Assembly (NCBI RefSeq): GCF_900107925.1
Contig: NZ_FNUJ01000008.1
Span: 1 to 64,000, forward strand
Direction of reading: 5' to 3'
Source of the DNA: Amycolatopsis pretoriensis
GTDB lineage: Bacteria > Actinomycetota > Actinomycetes > Mycobacteriales > Pseudonocardiaceae
Length of the DNA: 64,000 bases
Positions 50,893 to 59,150 of this stretch are shown piece by piece. The notes below the pieces were generated by a model that did not search any database, was not told where the DNA came from, and was given only the letters and a program-made list of their open reading frames with translations. Position numbers and translations under genes: made by a program. The stretch's first letter is position 1; every line of letters starts with the position of its first letter.

Positions 50893-51203
50893 TTCTGCTC
50901 CTCCTCATCGGCGGGAGCGGGCTTCTTGCCCTTGAACATCGACAGCATCCGGTCGGTGACCAGGAACCCGCCGACGACGTTGATCGTGCCGAAGGCGATC
51001 GCGATCACCAGCAGGATCTTGTTGAAGACGCCGTCGACGCCGAGGCCGAGCACGACCAGCCCGCCGAGCAGCACGATGCCGTGGATGGCGTTGGTGCCGG
51101 ACATCAGCGGGGTGTGCAGGGTGTTGGGCACCTTCGAGATGACGGCGAAGCCGACGAACCCGGCGAGCACGAGCACCGCGAGGTTCTGCACGAGTGGGCT
51201 CAC
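50889..51203 (-). CDS. pntAb: NAD(P) transhydrogenase subunit alpha, membrane part
   Basis: A 104-residue protein with three to four helices, equal to domain IIa that in E. coli forms the C-terminus of PntA. VGFAVISKVPNTLHTPLMSGTNAIHGIVLLG (about 18-48) is the conserved segment. Alpha is therefore split in two genes, as in Rhodospirillum and mycobacteria. Start and stop overlap the neighbouring subunit genes by 4 bases each. Confidence 0.96.
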   Translation of the reverse strand: MSPLVQNLAVLVLAGFVGFAVISKVPNTLHTPLMSGTNAIHGIVLLGGLVVLGLGVDGVFNKILLVIAIAFGTINVVGGFLVTDRMLSMFKGKKPAPADEEEQK

Positions 51204-52312
51204 GCGGCACTCCCTTCGCGCCCGGCCACGCAGGCACCGGCGACGATCTCGTCTTCGAAGTTCAGCTCCAGCGCGCCTTCCTTCGTCACGAGCAGCTCCA
51301 GCAGCTCGGTGACGTTGCGCGCGTACAGCTCGCTCGCGTGCGAAGGCATTTCGGCGGGCAGGTTGAGCGGGGACGAAATGGTGACGTCGTGCTCCACGAC
51401 GTCCTCGCCCGGCTTGGTCAGCTCGCAGTTGCCGCCGGTCTCGCCGGCCAGGTCGACCACGACCGACCCGGCGGGCATGCCCTTGACGGCGTCCGCGGTG
51501 ACCAGCGTCGGCGCCTTGCGGCCCGGCACCAGCGCGGTGGTGATCACGACGTCGAACTTCGTGATCGCCTCGGTGAGCCGCCGCTGCTGCTCCTCGCGCT
51601 CTTCCGGCGTCAGCTCGCGGGCGTACCCGCCTTCGCCGACCGCCTCGATGCCGAGGTCCAGGAACTGCGCCCCGAGCGACTTGACCTGCTCGGCGACCTC
51701 GGGCCGCACGTCGTAGCCGGTGGTCTGCGCGCCGAGCCGTTTCGCCGTGGCGAGCGCCTGCAGGCCGGCGACGCCGGCGCCGAGCACCAGCACCTTGGCC
51801 GGCGGGACGGTGCCCGCCGCGGTGGTGAGCATCGGGAAGAAGCGCGGGAGCTTCTGCGCCGCGAGCAGCACGGCGCGGTAGCCGCCGATGCTGGCCTGCG
51901 ACGACAGCGCGTCCATCGCCTGCGCCCGGGAGATCCGCGGGACCGCCTCCATGGCGAACGCGCGCAAGCCCGCTTCTTCGAGTTTCCCGAGCCCCTCCGG
52001 GTTGCCGCGCGGGTCGAGGAAGCCGATGAGCACGGATCCCCGGCTCAGCTTGGCGACCTCGTCCGGGCTCGGTGGGTTGACCTTCACGACGACCGACGCA
52101 CCCCAGGCGTCGCCGAGTTCGGCGCCCGCTCGGGTGTACGCGTCGTCACTCAGGTGCGCACCGGACCCGGCACCCGGTTCGACCAGGACGCGCAGCCCGC
52201 GCTGCGCGAGTCTCCCGACCAGTTTGGGCACCATGGCCACCCGGCGCTCCCCGGGGCGTGACTCGGCCACCACACCCACGGTGAGCTGCTGATGCTGTTC
52301 GCTGTCCGCCAC
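51200..52312 (-). CDS. pntAa: NAD(P) transhydrogenase subunit alpha, NAD-binding part
   Basis: A 370-residue soluble domain I, homologous to alanine dehydrogenase. RPGERRVAMVPKLV (about 19-32), the NAD-binding Rossmann motif VLGAGVAGLQALATAKRLGA (about 176-195) and TTALVPGRKAPTLV mark the family. GTG 52312 follows GAGGAGG. First gene of pntAa-pntAb-pntB-lplA; a minus-strand TACAAC near 52351-52346 is a possible -10 box. Confidence 0.95.
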   Translation of the reverse strand: MADSEQHQQLTVGVVAESRPGERRVAMVPKLVGRLAQRGLRVLVEPGAGSGAHLSDDAYTRAGAELGDAWGASVVVKVNPPSPDEVAKLSRGSVLIGFLDPRGNPEGLGKLEEAGLRAFAMEAVPRISRAQAMDALSSQASIGGYRAVLLAAQKLPRFFPMLTTAAGTVPPAKVLVLGAGVAGLQALATAKRLGAQTTGYDVRPEVAEQVKSLGAQFLDLGIEAVGEGGYARELTPEEREEQQRRLTEAITKFDVVITTALVPGRKAPTLVTADAVKGMPAGSVVVDLAGETGGNCELTKPGEDVVEHDVTISSPLNLPAEMPSHASELYARNVTELLELLVTKEGALELNFEDEIVAGACVAGREGSAA

Positions 52313-52435
52313 ACGACCTCCTCATCGGCGAGGCACGATCCGAGGGTTGTACCACGCCGGACCGACAGTCCCCAGTGACCTGGGTCGCAAGTCCGGGGGT
52401 TGTGCCGGGAAATACGGGTGTCGTGCGGAATTCGT

Positions 52436-53089
52436 TCAGGCGGATTTCCAGTGCGGGATCCCGAGCAGGATCAACCGCAGCCGTTTTTCCGCCGTTCCGG
52501 TGATTTTCGCGTCCTCACCTGGGCGGGCTTCCAGCAGTTCGACGGTCGTCGTGATCATCGCGGAAACGATCAAGTCGGCCAGCATGTGCAGGTCTTCGGT
52601 GCTCCACGCGCGCAGCGGCGCGAACCGCGCGAGGTCGATCGCGAGGTCGCCGGAGAACATCCGCAGTTCCACGGCGATGGAGCGGGCGAGCGGGCCGCCG
52701 CCGTAGCGCTCGCGGGTCAGGAACCGGAAATGGTCCTCGTGCGCGCGGACGAATTGGTGCACCGTCGCGACCGAGGCGCTGATCATCCCCTGGTAGGTGT
52801 CCGGGTCGGTGCGCGCCGAGCGCATCATGCCGCGCAGCGTGCGCGTCGCTTCTTCGACGAGCGCGACGCCGAGCTCCTCCATCGTGGCGAAGTGCCGGTA
52901 GAAGGCCGTCGGGACGATGCCGGCACCCTTCGCGACCTCGCGCAGGGAGAGCGTGGCGAACGGGCGGTCGGCCAGCAGGTCGAGGGCGGTGTCCAGCAAC
53001 GCCTGGCGCGTGCGCTGCTTGCGCTCCTGACGGCTGACCGGTTCCTCCGACACGAGGTCCAGCGTACGGATGTCCACCGCGTTGCTCAC
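52436..53089 (-). CDS. TetR family regulator of the desaturase operon (DesT-like)
   Basis: A 217-residue repressor with an N-terminal HTH (about residues 18-62: RQERKQRTRQALLDTALDLL...REVAKGAGIVPTAFYRHFATMEELG) and a helical ligand domain. The IVPTAFYRHF recognition helix is the one found in FabR/DesT-type regulators of unsaturated fatty acid genes. It is divergent from a ferredoxin reductase/desaturase operon with a palindrome in the promoter, so control by acyl-CoA pools is the natural inference. GTG 53089 follows GGAGGATG at 8 bases; a longer frame would run over the operator. Confidence 0.87.
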   Translation of the reverse strand: MSNAVDIRTLDLVSEEPVSRQERKQRTRQALLDTALDLLADRPFATLSLREVAKGAGIVPTAFYRHFATMEELGVALVEEATRTLRGMMRSARTDPDTYQGMISASVATVHQFVRAHEDHFRFLTRERYGGGPLARSIAVELRMFSGDLAIDLARFAPLRAWSTEDLHMLADLIVSAMITTTVELLEARPGEDAKITGTAEKRLRLILLGIPHWKSA

Positions 53090-53111
53090 GTCACATCCTC
53101 CACGCTCTTCG

Positions 53112-53152
53112 TTGACAGGCAGTCCACTCCTGCAGTGCACTGTTGAGTGCAC
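53112..53152. promoter_or_regulatory. Promoter and operator of the desaturase operon
   Basis: TTGACA (53112-53117) on the plus strand is followed after 18 bases by TGCACT as a weak -10 box. GTGCACT-GTTG-AGTGCAC (53135-53152) is a perfect 18-base dyad that covers the -10 region and start of transcription, the classical position for a TetR-type repressor. ACTGT elements repeat further down to 53165. Confidence 0.6.
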
Positions 53153-53182
53153 AGTCGTTCACTGTAATCGAGGAGGTCTCCG

Positions 53183-54250
53183 ATGACGGCGCTCATCCCC
53201 CGGCGGGTGCGCAGCCTCGCCTCGCTGGCCGAGGCGCTGCTGACGCCGCACGGGATGGACCGCTACCTGGAGCTCGTCGACCCGATGCTGGTCCGCCGCG
53301 AGATCCGCGGGCTGGTCACGGCGGTGCGGAAGCAGACGCCGGACACCGTCACCCTCACCGTCAAGCCCAGCCGCGCGTGGCCCGGCTTCACCGCCGGGCA
53401 GTACGTCCGCCTGCAGGTGGAGATCGACGGCGTCCGGCGCACGCGCTGCTATTCGCCGTGCGGTTCGCAGTACGACGGCGAACTGGAGTTCACGGTCAAG
53501 GAGCAGGGCCTGGTCTCCGGCCACCTCAACCGCGCGCTCGGCGCCGGCTCGGTGGTCAACCTGTCCACTCCGGACGGTGGGTTCACGCTGCCCGCCGCCC
53601 GGCCGGACCGCGTGCTGCTGATCGCGGGCGGCAGCGGCATCACGCCAGTGCTCGCCATGGCCCGCACCCTGGTCGACGAAGGCCACACCGGCGAGATCGT
53701 GTTCGTGCAGTACTCGAACGGGCCGGCCGACGCGCTGTACCGCACCGAACTGGCCGAGCTCGCCGCGCGGCACCCCGGCCTGCGGGTCGTGCACGCCTAC
53801 ACGCACTCGAAGGGCGGCGACCTCAACGGCTTCTTCGCGCCGGAGCACCTCGCGCGCGTCGCGCCGTGGTACCGCGACGCGGAGGCGTTCGTCTGCGGCC
53901 CGAAGCCGCTGATGGACGCGGTCCGCGACGAGCTGGGTGAACGCGTGCACACCGAAGAGTTCACGCCGCCCGCGTTGACCTTCGACACGGCCGCCGCGGA
54001 AGGCCAGGTGCGCTTCAAGCGCAGCGGGCGCGAGTGCGCGAACTCGGGGAAGCCGTTGCTGGAGCAGGCCGAGGAGGCGGGCCTGTCCCCGGAGCACGGC
54101 TGCCGGATGGGCATCTGCTTCTCCTGCACGCAGCTCAAGACCGCCGGGCGCGTCCGCAACGCCCGCACCGGCGAGGTGTCCGGCGACGAAGACGAAGAAA
54201 TCCAGCTCTGCATCTCCGTCCCCGTCGGGGACGTCGAGATCGACGCCTAG
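53183..54250 (+). CDS. Ferredoxin reductase with plant-type [2Fe-2S] domain, partner of the desaturase
   Basis: A 355-residue electron-transfer protein similar to mycobacterial Rv3230c. The FAD domain has RCYSPCGS (about 90-97), the NADPH domain GGSGITPVLAMAR (about 149-161) and CGPKPLMDAV (about 237), and the C-terminal ferredoxin domain has the cluster ligands in HGCRMGICFSCTQ (three Cys, about 305-317) and a fourth in LCISVP. It passes electrons from NADPH to the next-gene desaturase. ATG 53183 follows GAGGAGG. Confidence 0.93.
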   Translation: MTALIPRRVRSLASLAEALLTPHGMDRYLELVDPMLVRREIRGLVTAVRKQTPDTVTLTVKPSRAWPGFTAGQYVRLQVEIDGVRRTRCYSPCGSQYDGELEFTVKEQGLVSGHLNRALGAGSVVNLSTPDGGFTLPAARPDRVLLIAGGSGITPVLAMARTLVDEGHTGEIVFVQYSNGPADALYRTELAELAARHPGLRVVHAYTHSKGGDLNGFFAPEHLARVAPWYRDAEAFVCGPKPLMDAVRDELGERVHTEEFTPPALTFDTAAAEGQVRFKRSGRECANSGKPLLEQAEEAGLSPEHGCRMGICFSCTQLKTAGRVRNARTGEVSGDEDEEIQLCISVPVGDVEIDA

Positions 54251-54261
54251 AGGAGATCGCC

Positions 54262-55368
54262 ATGACCGGTCTGCAGGACCGCCTGACCCCGGCACAGGTC
54301 GAAGAGTTCGGCCGCGAGCTCGACGCGCTGCGCCGGCGGATCGTCGACGACCTGGGCCAGGAGGACGTCGACTACATCCACAACGTCATCAAGACCCAGC
54401 GCGGGCTGGAGGTGGCCGGGCGCGCGCTGCTGTTCGCCGGGTTCTTCCCGCCGGCGTGGCTCGCCGGCGTCGGCGCGCTGTCGGTGGCCAAGATCCTGGA
54501 CAACATGGAGATCGGCCACAACGTCATGCACGGCCAGTACGACTGGACGCGCGACCCGGCGCTGAGCTCGCAGCGCTTCGAGTGGGACACGGTGGCGCCG
54601 GCCGAGAACTGGCGGCACTCGCACAACTACATCCACCACACGTACACGAACATCGTCGACAAGGACCGCGACGTCGGCTACGGCATCCTGCGGATGGACA
54701 CCGCCCAGAAGTGGCACCCGTACTACCTGGGCAACCCGGTGTACGCGACGCTGCTGGCGCTGTTCTTCCAGTGGGGCGTGATGCTGCACGACCTCGAGGT
54801 CGAGAACGTCGTCAAGGGCTCGCGGACCTGGGCCGACAACGTGCCGGTCCTGAAGAAGATCGTGCGGAAGGCTTCGCGGCAGGTGGGCAAGGACTACGTC
54901 CTGTTCCCGCTGCTGACGGGTCCGCTGGCGCCGTTGACGTTCCTCGGCAACGCGACGGCGAACCTGACCCGCAACCTGTGGGCGTTCGCGATCATCTTCT
55001 GCGGCCACTTCCCGGCGGACGTCGAAAGCTTCACGGAAGAGGAGACCGCCTCCGAGTCGAGGGGTCAGTGGTACCTGCGCCAGATCCTCGGCTCGGCGAA
55101 CATCACGGGCAGCCCGCTGTTCCACATCATGAGCGGCAACCTGTCCCACCAGATCGAGCACCACCTGTTCCCGGACATCCCGGCGCGCCGCTACCCGCAG
55201 ATCGCCGGCGAGGTGCGCGCGATCTGCGAGAAGTACGGGCTGCCGTACAACACGGGGCCGCTGCACAAGCAGCTGTGGTCGGTGGCGAAGAAGATCGTGA
55301 AGCTGGCCCTGCCCACCGCGCAGCCGCCGACTACCGTGGAACCCGACCGGCAGCTCCGAGCAGCGTGA
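54262..55368 (+). CDS. Membrane stearoyl/acyl-CoA desaturase, DesA3-like
   Basis: A 368-residue di-iron membrane desaturase, like mycobacterial DesA3 (oleate from stearoyl-CoA). The three His boxes are GHNVMHGQ (about 85-92), HSHNYIHHTY (about 119-128) and QIEHHLFP (about 297-304). Two pairs of membrane helices lie between. AGGAG precedes ATG 54262, 11 bases after the reductase stop. It depends on the reductase for electrons and on oxygen. Confidence 0.93.
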   Translation: MTGLQDRLTPAQVEEFGRELDALRRRIVDDLGQEDVDYIHNVIKTQRGLEVAGRALLFAGFFPPAWLAGVGALSVAKILDNMEIGHNVMHGQYDWTRDPALSSQRFEWDTVAPAENWRHSHNYIHHTYTNIVDKDRDVGYGILRMDTAQKWHPYYLGNPVYATLLALFFQWGVMLHDLEVENVVKGSRTWADNVPVLKKIVRKASRQVGKDYVLFPLLTGPLAPLTFLGNATANLTRNLWAFAIIFCGHFPADVESFTEEETASESRGQWYLRQILGSANITGSPLFHIMSGNLSHQIEHHLFPDIPARRYPQIAGEVRAICEKYGLPYNTGPLHKQLWSVAKKIVKLALPTAQPPTTVEPDRQLRAA

Positions 55369-55375
55369 GGGTGAC

Positions 55376-55576
55376 ATGGTGGGCCAGTTCGAGCGGGAGA
55401 AGGACACCCTGCAGGTGATCACCGAATCAGCGGCGACGCACGTCGGCAACATCGCCTCGATCATCACGGGCGCGATCCGCGACATCGCCAGGGAGACCGG
55501 CGACTGGCTCACGGACGTGATCGAGATGCGGGAAGCGGCACAGAAGGCCCGGGAGGACGACCCGGACACGCCGTGA
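55376..55576 (+). CDS. Small soluble protein in the desaturase operon
   Basis: A 66-residue charged protein with a predicted long amphipathic helix (LQVITESAATHVGNIASIIT) and a second one rich in Arg/Glu. GAGGGTGAC precedes the ATG and only 7 bases separate it from the desaturase stop, so it is co-transcribed. Length and composition resemble accessory or stabilising subunits, but I do not recognise a family. Repeat copy C follows directly. Confidence 0.75.
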   Translation: MVGQFEREKDTLQVITESAATHVGNIASIITGAIRDIARETGDWLTDVIEMREAAQKAREDDPDTP

Positions 55577-55601
55577 CTTTTCGGGGCCGGTTCCGGAAGT
55601 C

Positions 55602-55648
55602 ATGAACGACTCTTTCATGTCGTCCGGCGACATGAAAGAGTCGTTCAT
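55602..55648. repeat. Paired palindromic intergenic repeat, copy C
   Basis: A perfect 21-bp inverted repeat begins ATGAACGACTCTTTCATG at 55602 and pairs with 55628-55648 across the loop TCCGG. It belongs to the same family as copies A and B. It lies 25 bases after the small desaturase-operon gene, where it would also act as a terminator hairpin. Confidence 0.88.
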
Positions 55649-55766
55649 CGCGGGCGCCGCGGCCTCGGGACCCGAAACTGTCGGTGCTCACCGGTAGCGT
55701 GGAAAACGGGGGCGCCCCCGCGACCGCGCCGGGCACTTCCCGGAGCCGGGACCGGGGGAAAACCGG

Positions 55767-57053
55767 ATGGGCAGCCCGCCGCCCCGGAGCCAGACTGGAC
55801 CGGTGACCAGTCCCCACCCCCTCCGCCGCGTCTTCGGCCCCCTCGCCGCGCGGGACTTCTGGGCCGAGTACGTCTGGCTGTGGCTCGCCGGCCCGCTCAC
55901 CGTCTTCTCCCTGGTCAGCTTCCTGGTGGTCCTCGCCCTCGGCCTCTGGCTGACCCCCGTCCTCCTCGGCTTCCTCGTCCTCGCGGGGGCCATCTTCTAC
56001 GCCCGTGGGCTCGGCACCGCCCACCGCCGGCTCGCGAAAGCCCTGCTCGGCGTCAGCGTGCCCGCCCCGCGGCGGCCCGAGCTGAAGCCCGGCCTCTGGG
56101 CCTGGGTCAAGGCCCGCGTCGGCGATCCCGCCGGCTGGCGCGCCGCCGGCTACCTCCTCCTGCGCCTTCCCCTCACCTTCGCCGGGCTGTTCACCATCAC
56201 GAGCGCGACCGTCTACGGCCTCGCCGCCACGAGCTTCGCCTTCTTGTTCCCGCTGGGCGAACGGGAGCTGCCGGCCTTCGGCATCCGCGCCGACCACTGG
56301 CCCGGCGCGCTCGCCTGGTCCGCGTCCGGCCTCCTCGTGCTCGTCGCCCTCCCCTGGGTCACGCACGCCTTCGCCGCGCTCGACCGGCTGCTCGTCGTCG
56401 GCCTGCTAGGCACGCGCGTGCTCTCCGAACGCGTCCGCGACCTGGAAGCCAGCCGCGCCACCGCCGTCGAAGACTCCGCGCTGCGGCTGCGGCGCATCGA
56501 GCGTGACCTCCACGACGGCGCCCAGGCCCAGCTCGTCGCCCTCGCGATGAAGCTCGGGCTGGCCAAGGACGAACTCGCGGACGCCGACCTCCCCCAGGTC
56601 AAGCAGCTGGTCACCGCGGCCCACGCCAACGCCAAGCAGGCGCTCACCGAGCTGCGCGACCTCGCCCGCGGCATCCACCCCGCCGCCCTCGACGCCGGGC
56701 TCGACGTCGCCCTCGCCACGCTCGTCGCGACGTCCGGCATGGACGCGCGGGTCACCGTCGACCTCCCGCGCCGGCCGCCGCCGTCGCTCGAAACCATCGT
56801 CTACTTCAGTGCCGCGGAACTCCTCACGAACGCCGCGAAACACGGCGGGACCACCTACGTCGAAGTGGCCGAAGAGCGGGACGTCCTCTGGCTGAGGGTG
56901 CGCGACCACGGACCGGGCGGTGCACGGCTCGTCCCGGGCGGTGGGCTGGCCGGGGTCGCCGAACGGCTGCGGACGGTCGACGGCGAACTGCTCGTCGCGA
57001 GCCCTTTGGGTGGTCCGACCGAAGTGACCGCGCGGGTGCCGCTGCCCCGCTAG
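55767..57053 (+). CDS. NarL-type sensor histidine kinase
   Basis: A 428-residue kinase. The N-terminal half (about 30-215) is a four-helix membrane sensor (the Sensor/DUF1707-associated type seen in actinomycetes). The dimerisation domain has RRIERDLHDGAQAQLVALAMKLGLAK with the phosphorylated His at about 249; the ATPase domain has AAELLTNAAKHGG (N box, about 350) and DHGPGGARLVPGGGLAGVAERL. ATG 55767 follows GGGGGAAAA; GTG 55803 is an alternative. Its partner regulator follows after 9 bases. Confidence 0.92.
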   Translation: MGSPPPRSQTGPVTSPHPLRRVFGPLAARDFWAEYVWLWLAGPLTVFSLVSFLVVLALGLWLTPVLLGFLVLAGAIFYARGLGTAHRRLAKALLGVSVPAPRRPELKPGLWAWVKARVGDPAGWRAAGYLLLRLPLTFAGLFTITSATVYGLAATSFAFLFPLGERELPAFGIRADHWPGALAWSASGLLVLVALPWVTHAFAALDRLLVVGLLGTRVLSERVRDLEASRATAVEDSALRLRRIERDLHDGAQAQLVALAMKLGLAKDELADADLPQVKQLVTAAHANAKQALTELRDLARGIHPAALDAGLDVALATLVATSGMDARVTVDLPRRPPPSLETIVYFSAAELLTNAAKHGGTTYVEVAEERDVLWLRVRDHGPGGARLVPGGGLAGVAERLRTVDGELLVASPLGGPTEVTARVPLPR

Positions 57054-57062
57054 GGTCGCGGC

Positions 57063-57707
57063 ATGCGGATCGTCATCGCGGAGGACTCCACCATCCTGCG
57101 CCAGGGTCTCGTCGAGCTGCTGACCTTCCGCGGCCACGAGGTCGTCGCCGCGGTGAAGGACGCCGAAGCGCTGCGGGCCGCCGTCGACGAGAACGCCCCG
57201 GACGTGTCCATTGTGGACATCCGGATGCCGCCGACGCACACCGACGAGGGCCTGCGGGCCGCGATCGCGCTGCGCCGCGAGTCACCCGGAAACGCGATCC
57301 TGCTGTTCTCACAGTACGTCGAGACGAAGTACGCGGCCCAGCTGCTGGCCGACCGCGCGGGCGGTGTCGGTTACCTGCTCAAGGACCGCGTCGCCGAGGT
57401 TTCGGACTTCCTCGACGCGCTGCGCCGGGTGGCCGACGGCGAGACGGTCCTCGACCCCGAAGTCGTCAGCCAGCTCTTCTCGGCGACGCGCCGGACCGAC
57501 GCGCTCAGCGGCCTGACCCCGCGGGAGCGCGAGGTCCTGGGCCTGATGGCGGAGGGCCGGTCGAACTCCGCGATCGCCGCGAAACTGTTCCTCTCGGCCG
57601 GATCCGTCGAAAAGTACGTGACGTCGATCTTCGGCAAGCTCGCCCTGCCACCGTCCGAAGGGGACAATCGCCGGGTTCTCGCGGTGCTGCGCTACCTGGA
57701 AACCTGA
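57063..57707 (+). CDS. NarL/LuxR-type response regulator
   Basis: A 214-residue regulator. The receiver domain has EDS (acid pocket, residues 7-9), the phospho-acceptor Asp in IVDIRMPP (about 52) and Lys in YLLKDR (about 105). The LuxR HTH (about 150-210) reads LTPREREVLGLMAEGRSNSAIAAKLFLSAGSVEKYVTSIFGKL. The kinase upstream is its partner. Target genes cannot be told; the downstream yjbQ gene is close enough (16 bases) to be co-transcribed. Confidence 0.94.
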   Translation: MRIVIAEDSTILRQGLVELLTFRGHEVVAAVKDAEALRAAVDENAPDVSIVDIRMPPTHTDEGLRAAIALRRESPGNAILLFSQYVETKYAAQLLADRAGGVGYLLKDRVAEVSDFLDALRRVADGETVLDPEVVSQLFSATRRTDALSGLTPREREVLGLMAEGRSNSAIAAKLFLSAGSVEKYVTSIFGKLALPPSEGDNRRVLAVLRYLET

Positions 57708-57723
57708 GCCTAGGCTGGAACCC

Positions 57724-58134
57724 ATGTACTCCACCGAGATCGAAGTCCGCACCGGCGCCGAAGCCGTCGTCCACGACCTCACCCACGAGGCCGAGGAGTT
57801 CCTGCGCGACGCCGACGCGGCGGACGGCCTGCTGCACGTCTGGGTCCCGCACGCCACCGCCGGCCTGGCGATCCTCGAGACCGGCGCGGGCAGCGACGAA
57901 GACCTGCTGACCGCGCTCGACGAGCTGCTCCCCCGCGACGGCCGCTGGCGGCACCGGCACGGCAGCCCCGGTCACGGCCGTGACCACGTGCTGCCCGCGC
58001 TGGTGCCGCCCTACGCGACGATCCCGGTGCTCGGCGGTGTCCTCGCGCTGGGCACCTGGCAGTCGATCTGCCTAGTGGACACCAACCTCGACAACCCGGT
58101 CCGGAAGGTGCGGTTCAGCCTCCTGGCGGGCTGA
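57724..58134 (+). CDS. YjbQ family protein (UPF0047)
   Basis: A 136-residue protein with the conserved LHVWVPHATAGLAILETG (about 37-54), HRHGSPGHGRDHVLPALVPPYATIPVLGG (about 78-106) and LGTWQSICLVD (about 110-120). The His/Glu set forms a metal site; relatives have weak thiamine phosphate synthase activity and may repair metabolites. ATG 57724. Its last 63 bases are overlapped by the 3' end of the convergent membrane protein gene. Confidence 0.9.
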   Translation: MYSTEIEVRTGAEAVVHDLTHEAEEFLRDADAADGLLHVWVPHATAGLAILETGAGSDEDLLTALDELLPRDGRWRHRHGSPGHGRDHVLPALVPPYATIPVLGGVLALGTWQSICLVDTNLDNPVRKVRFSLLAG

Positions 58135-59046
58135 GCGGCCGGGCCACAGCACCACCAGCAGGCCCGCGACGAGCAGAGCGCCGAGCACCCACAGCCCGGT
58201 CGTGACGTCGGGTGCGTCCGGCACGCCCTGCAGCAGGCTGCGCAGGCCTTCGGCGGAGAAGCGGAACGGCGTCCACGACCACAGCAGCGTCCGGTAGGCC
58301 GGGTTCAGCAGCTCGGGCACCTGCCCGGCGACCGCGGGCGCGACCAGGTACAGCGGGCCGAGCACGGCCATCGCGCGCAGGCCCAGCAGCCGCAGCAGAC
58401 CCGCTTGCAGGGCCGCGAACGCCGTCGCGGCGAGGAAGACGAACCCGAGGACACCGGCGTCGAGCGGCAGCGCCGAGTCCCAAAGCGCGAAGAACCCCGC
58501 GACGACCGCCGTCACCAGCACGCCGGCGCCGACGACCTGCAGGAACCGCGCGCCGGCGCCGATCGTGCGGCCGGTGCGCTTGGCCAGCTGCGTCAGCGCG
58601 AGCCCCGCGACCAGCGCGCCGATCCACGCGAGCGCGGACGCGGCCAGCGGCGCGGTCCGCCCGGCGGCGCTCGCCGGGTGCAGCACTTCCTGCTTGGGCG
58701 GGCCGCCCAGCGCGGCCGCCCCGGCGGTCAGCGCCTGCTGCGCGACCTGCGTACCCGCCGGGTTGACCGCCCCCGACGTCACGACGGTCGCGGGCGAGCC
58801 CAGCTCGAGCACGCCGTAGACCTTCTTGTCCGCCAGCAGCCGCCGGGCTTCGGCCGGGGTGGTGACGGTCCAGGCGAGCTGGCCGCCGCCGTGGGCCGCG
58901 ATGCGCTGCGCGAGCTCCGGCGGGCCGGCGACCGCGACCGGAACGCCGTCGGGCGCGGCGGTGGCCTGCGCACCGAAGGTGAGGAACCCCAGCACCACGG
59001 CCACCAGCGCGCCGGCCAGGGCCGCGAGGGATACGAGACGAGTCAT
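58072..59046 (-). CDS. ABC-2-like membrane protein without an ATPase partner
   Basis: A 324-residue protein. One N-terminal helix (about residues 5-29), an outer domain of about 130 residues, then six helices (about 165-310) with a hydrophilic C-terminal tail. This is the layout of YhgE/Pip or ABC-2 permease families. No ATPase gene is near. A clear promoter precedes it (59086-59114). The C-terminal 21 codons overlap yjbQ on the other strand. Transport substrate unknown. Confidence 0.78.
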   Translation of the reverse strand: MTRLVSLAALAGALVAVVLGFLTFGAQATAAPDGVPVAVAGPPELAQRIAAHGGGQLAWTVTTPAEARRLLADKKVYGVLELGSPATVVTSGAVNPAGTQVAQQALTAGAAALGGPPKQEVLHPASAAGRTAPLAASALAWIGALVAGLALTQLAKRTGRTIGAGARFLQVVGAGVLVTAVVAGFFALWDSALPLDAGVLGFVFLAATAFAALQAGLLRLLGLRAMAVLGPLYLVAPAVAGQVPELLNPAYRTLLWSWTPFRFSAEGLRSLLQGVPDAPDVTTGLWVLGALLVAGLLVVLWPGRSARQEAEPHLPDRVVEVGVH

Positions 59047-59085
59047 GCCGGCTCCAGTTATTCGTCGCTTGTTGAATTCGTAGCC

Positions 59086-59127
59086 AAGGTACGACCACGA
59101 CCCGAGAAAGTCAACGCGTGTTGAATA
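59086..59127 (-). promoter_or_regulatory. Promoter of the ABC-2-like gene, flanked by ATTCAACA boxes
   Basis: On the minus strand TTGACT (59114-59109), 17 bases, TACCTT (59091-59086). ATTCAACA occurs on each side (about 59127-59120 and 59077-59070), as direct repeats flanking the promoter, and TCAAC-GCGT-GTTGA (59111-59124) forms a small dyad over the -35 box. These look like repressor sites, possibly for a TetR-type protein encoded elsewhere. Confidence 0.65.
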
Positions 59128-59150
59128 GCACCACCGGTAGCCTCGGCAGC

